Source: Listeria weihenstephanensis
Lineage (GTDB): Bacteria > Bacillota > Bacilli > Lactobacillales > Listeriaceae
Direction: 5' to 3'
NCBI RefSeq assembly: GCF_003534205.1
Contig: NZ_CP011102.1
Coordinates: 1,190,036-1,254,035 of the forward strand
Length of the DNA: 64,000 nt
Shown: positions 62,011 through 64,000 of the stretch, piece after piece
Layout of the letters: every line of letters begins with the position of its first letter
Numbering within the stretch: the first letter of the stretch is position 1
Made by a program: the position numbers and the translations under genes
Notes under the pieces: model-generated
The model's database searches: none
What the model saw: only the letters and a program-made list of their open reading frames with translations
Told to the model about the DNA's origin: nothing

Positions 62011-63684
62011 CTATAAAGTTAAACTTTCCGCAATTGGACCAAGAACGAGTACTGGTAGGAATGTGAGGGCGCCAATGATAAGCACGACCATCACGAGAAT
62101 GCCGGTGAATAAACCATTATCTGTCCTAAACGTACCGATCGTTTCTGGAATAAATTGCTTGCGTGTCATCGAACCAGCGACAGCGAGTAATAGAACGATG
62201 GATAGATAGCGTCCTAAAAACATCACAATCCCTGTTGTCATATTCCAAAATGCTGTGTTATCACCAAGGCCTTCAAAGCCAGAGCCATTATTTGCAGCAG
62301 AAGAAGTAAACTCATATAAAACTTGCGTCATACCATGAAATCCTGGATTGGAAATCGCATCTGTTCCAGCCGTCGTAAGGAGCGCAATAGCCGTGGGAAC
62401 AAGAATAATAATCGGATGAACGAGAAGTGTCAGCGTAATCAGCTTCATTTCTCTAGGTTCAATTTTGCGACCTAAAAATTCTGGCGTTCGACCGATTAGA
62501 AGACCACACAGGAAAACGCCAAGCATCGCGTACATCAACATATTAATTAAACCAACACCATCACCGCCAAACACAACGTTTAGCATCATCAGCGCGAGCG
62601 TTCCCATACCACCGAGGGGCGTCAAGGTATCGTGCATATTATTAACCGACCCAGTCGTTGCGGCCGTTGTAATCGTACTGAAAAGCGTCGAACCAGCAAG
62701 CCCAAATCGCATTTCTTTGCCTTCCATGCTACCTTGCGAAGTAGAAACGCCAAGCTCTGTTAAAACAGGATTTCCCGCTCTTTCAGACATGAAAATCAGA
62801 CTTAAGAAAACGAGGAATAGGATAAACATGGCTGAAAAAATGACCCAACCTTGTTTTTGATTTTTAGCAAAGCGTCCGTAAGTATAGGTGAGAGAGGCGG
62901 GAATACACCACATCGCCAGCATTTCAAGCACATTGGTAAGTGGTGTTGGATTTTCAAAAGGATGCGCAGAGTTGGCTCCAAAAAAGCCGCCGCCGTTTGT
63001 CCCCAGATGTTTAATCGCCTCCATCGAAGCAACGGGCCCAAGCGCAATCGTTTGCTTCACGCCTTCTAATGTTGTTGCTACTTGCGAACTAGCGAGTGTC
63101 TGAGGAACCGCTAAAGCTACCAGTACCAGCGTCAAAATAAACGCGAACGGAAGCAGTAATCGAATAATCGTCTTCGTGAAATCTTCATAAAAATTGCCAA
63201 GCGTCGTGCTCTTACTCGTTATCCCACGAATAAATGCAATGGCAACAGAAATCCCTGTAGCTGCCGACGTAAACATCATCATCGTGATAAAAATCATTTG
63301 CGTCATATTTGTCAGCGCCGTTTCCCCGCTGTAATGTTGTAGATTCGTATTGGTGATAAAACTAATCACCGTATTAAAAGCAAGCGTTGGATCGAGTCCC
63401 TTTAAACCAGTAGGATTCGCCCACAAGCCTTGCATAAAAACAACTAAAAAACCGAAAATAATGAATACACCATTCAGTAATAAAAGTGAAAAGGCGTACC
63501 GTTTCCATGACATTGATGGGCGCTCTTTTAAGCCAGCAAGGCGATAAATGCCAGCCTCGATTTTTCCAAAAAAGCGATTTCCCTTTGTCGCTGTCCCCGC
63601 ATAAATATGGTACATGTATGTTCCAAGCGGTTTGATTAAGCAAAATAAAATCAAAATGACCACAACAATTTGCAAAATTTCCAT
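62011..63684 (-). CDS. kdpA: K+-transporting ATPase subunit A
   Basis: A 557-residue channel-like subunit with about ten helices. Selectivity-filter-like segments are visible, such as FITNTNLQHYSGE, LGTNGGGFFGANSAHPFENP and EFTSSAANNGSGFEGL. GGGAGAT before ATG 63684 sets the start. It binds potassium with high affinity under K+ limitation. Confidence 0.96.
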   Translation of the reverse strand: MEILQIVVVILILFCLIKPLGTYMYHIYAGTATKGNRFFGKIEAGIYRLAGLKERPSMSWKRYAFSLLLLNGVFIIFGFLVVFMQGLWANPTGLKGLDPTLAFNTVISFITNTNLQHYSGETALTNMTQMIFITMMMFTSAATGISVAIAFIRGITSKSTTLGNFYEDFTKTIIRLLLPFAFILTLVLVALAVPQTLASSQVATTLEGVKQTIALGPVASMEAIKHLGTNGGGFFGANSAHPFENPTPLTNVLEMLAMWCIPASLTYTYGRFAKNQKQGWVIFSAMFILFLVFLSLIFMSERAGNPVLTELGVSTSQGSMEGKEMRFGLAGSTLFSTITTAATTGSVNNMHDTLTPLGGMGTLALMMLNVVFGGDGVGLINMLMYAMLGVFLCGLLIGRTPEFLGRKIEPREMKLITLTLLVHPIIILVPTAIALLTTAGTDAISNPGFHGMTQVLYEFTSSAANNGSGFEGLGDNTAFWNMTTGIVMFLGRYLSIVLLLAVAGSMTRKQFIPETIGTFRTDNGLFTGILVMVVLIIGALTFLPVLVLGPIAESLTL

Positions 63685-63703
63685 GTCGTACTATCTCCCT
63701 TAA

Positions 63704-63781
63704 TTAAAATTTCTCTGGATGGATTAGCGCATAAACTAAATAACCCAACACAAGAATTGAAACTATCAACATAGCAATCAT
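63704..63781 (-). CDS. kdpF: Small subunit KdpF
   Basis: A 25-residue single-helix peptide, MIAMLIVSILVLGYLVYALI and then HPEKF. GGGAGG stands 8 to 10 bases before ATG 63781, and kdpA starts 19 bases after its stop. KdpF stabilises the pump complex. Its place, size and the Pro-Glu-Lys end match KdpF of other bacteria. Confidence 0.88.
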   Translation of the reverse strand: MIAMLIVSILVLGYLVYALIHPEKF

Positions 63782-64000
63782 AAAAAAATCCTCCCACTTA
63801 ACAATTATTCCGTCATAAAAAAAATACCCCAGATTTCTCATCCGCGGATCATAAGTCAGGACGTACTAGCTTCCTCCAACAATTTTGTCAGTTGGCTAGA
63901 TACATGTCATGTCATCTCCCTTTTACTCATCGCAAAATGCAAGCTCTGATTCTCGACATTTGCGCGTTATGAAATTGTTGAAAAATCGATTATCAATTTT
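63782..64000 (-). promoter_or_regulatory. Structured leader upstream of kdpFABC
   Basis: On the minus strand a hairpin CTAGC...GCTAG with inner CCAAC/GTTGG arms (about 63863-63899) is followed by the palindrome ATCCGCGGAT (about 63840-63850) and then a run of eight T near 63815. This could be an attenuator. I looked for the ydaO-type c-di-AMP riboswitch core and did not find it; the region is cut by the window edge. Confidence 0.4.

Noticed and set aside
63782-64000. c-di-AMP (ydaO) riboswitch before kdp
   Set aside because: The conserved core could not be recognised; only generic hairpins and a T-run are visible.

Overview
The window reads as chromosome of a low-GC Firmicute of the family Listeriaceae. 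Gene content and order closely follow what I recall of the Listeria monocytogenes lmo0762 to lmo0810 interval: hflX, lipoate ligase, a UPF0266 membrane protein, the mannose-family PTS with ManR, an azoreductase, YceI, a lysine permease behind a lysine riboswitch, a LOV-STAS photoreceptor, RelP, and an XRE-cupin regulator with potABCD. Segments that break this order, including a giant repeat protein and the kdp cluster, suggest one of the more distant Listeria species rather than L. monocytogenes. This species inference is from memory of synteny, not from a search.

Layout. 1-14.3 kb: a GNAT enzyme; an attenuator-controlled hflX with a 15-codon leader peptide; a phosphoesterase; lipoate ligase; lipoproteins; a GntR regulator; a deacetylase; an alpha/beta hydrolase; a lipid kinase; a degenerate SirB/CbiX homologue; a ROK kinase; a serine hydrolase. 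14.4-22.3 kb: two exported proteins, the four-gene mannose-type PTS (IIA, IIB, IIC, IID), its activator ManR and an azoreductase. 22.4-31.6 kb: a 1475-aa double activase/dehydratase-like protein, a FakA-FakB-like fusion, a DUF1295 enzyme and a tandem lipoprotein pair. 31.6-36 kb: NAD(P)-binding protein, RarD-type permease, YceI and two MarR regulators. 36-41 kb: a 1560-aa secreted repeat protein. 41-46.7 kb: lysine permease with L-box, LOV-STAS protein, RelP, Na+/H+ antiporter. 46.7-51.4 kb: regulator plus potABCD. 51.4-54.9 kb: VOC protein, permease pair, pantothenate kinase. 55-58 kb: ABC-2 exporter with its TetR regulator, then a tandem intergenic repeat. 58.2-64 kb: kdpFABC with a sensor-only KdpD on the minus strand.

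How parts work together. The most striking object is the hflX leader: a clear promoter, a leader peptide with a good ribosome binding site containing Arg-Leu-Arg (the known macrolide-arrest motif), and an intrinsic terminator about 100 bases before the gene. This is the architecture of drug-dependent attenuation of a ribosome rescue factor. A second link is a 25-base palindromic sequence repeated exactly in front of the activase gene and in front of the ABC-exporter/TetR operon 33 kb away, which predicts one regulon. The PTS operon has a good sigma-B promoter and no visible sigma-54 promoter although a sigma-54 activator lies upstream of it.

No rRNA, tRNA, insertion sequence, prophage or CRISPR array is visible. 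Most intergenic gaps end in clear hairpin terminators, several of them shared by convergent genes.
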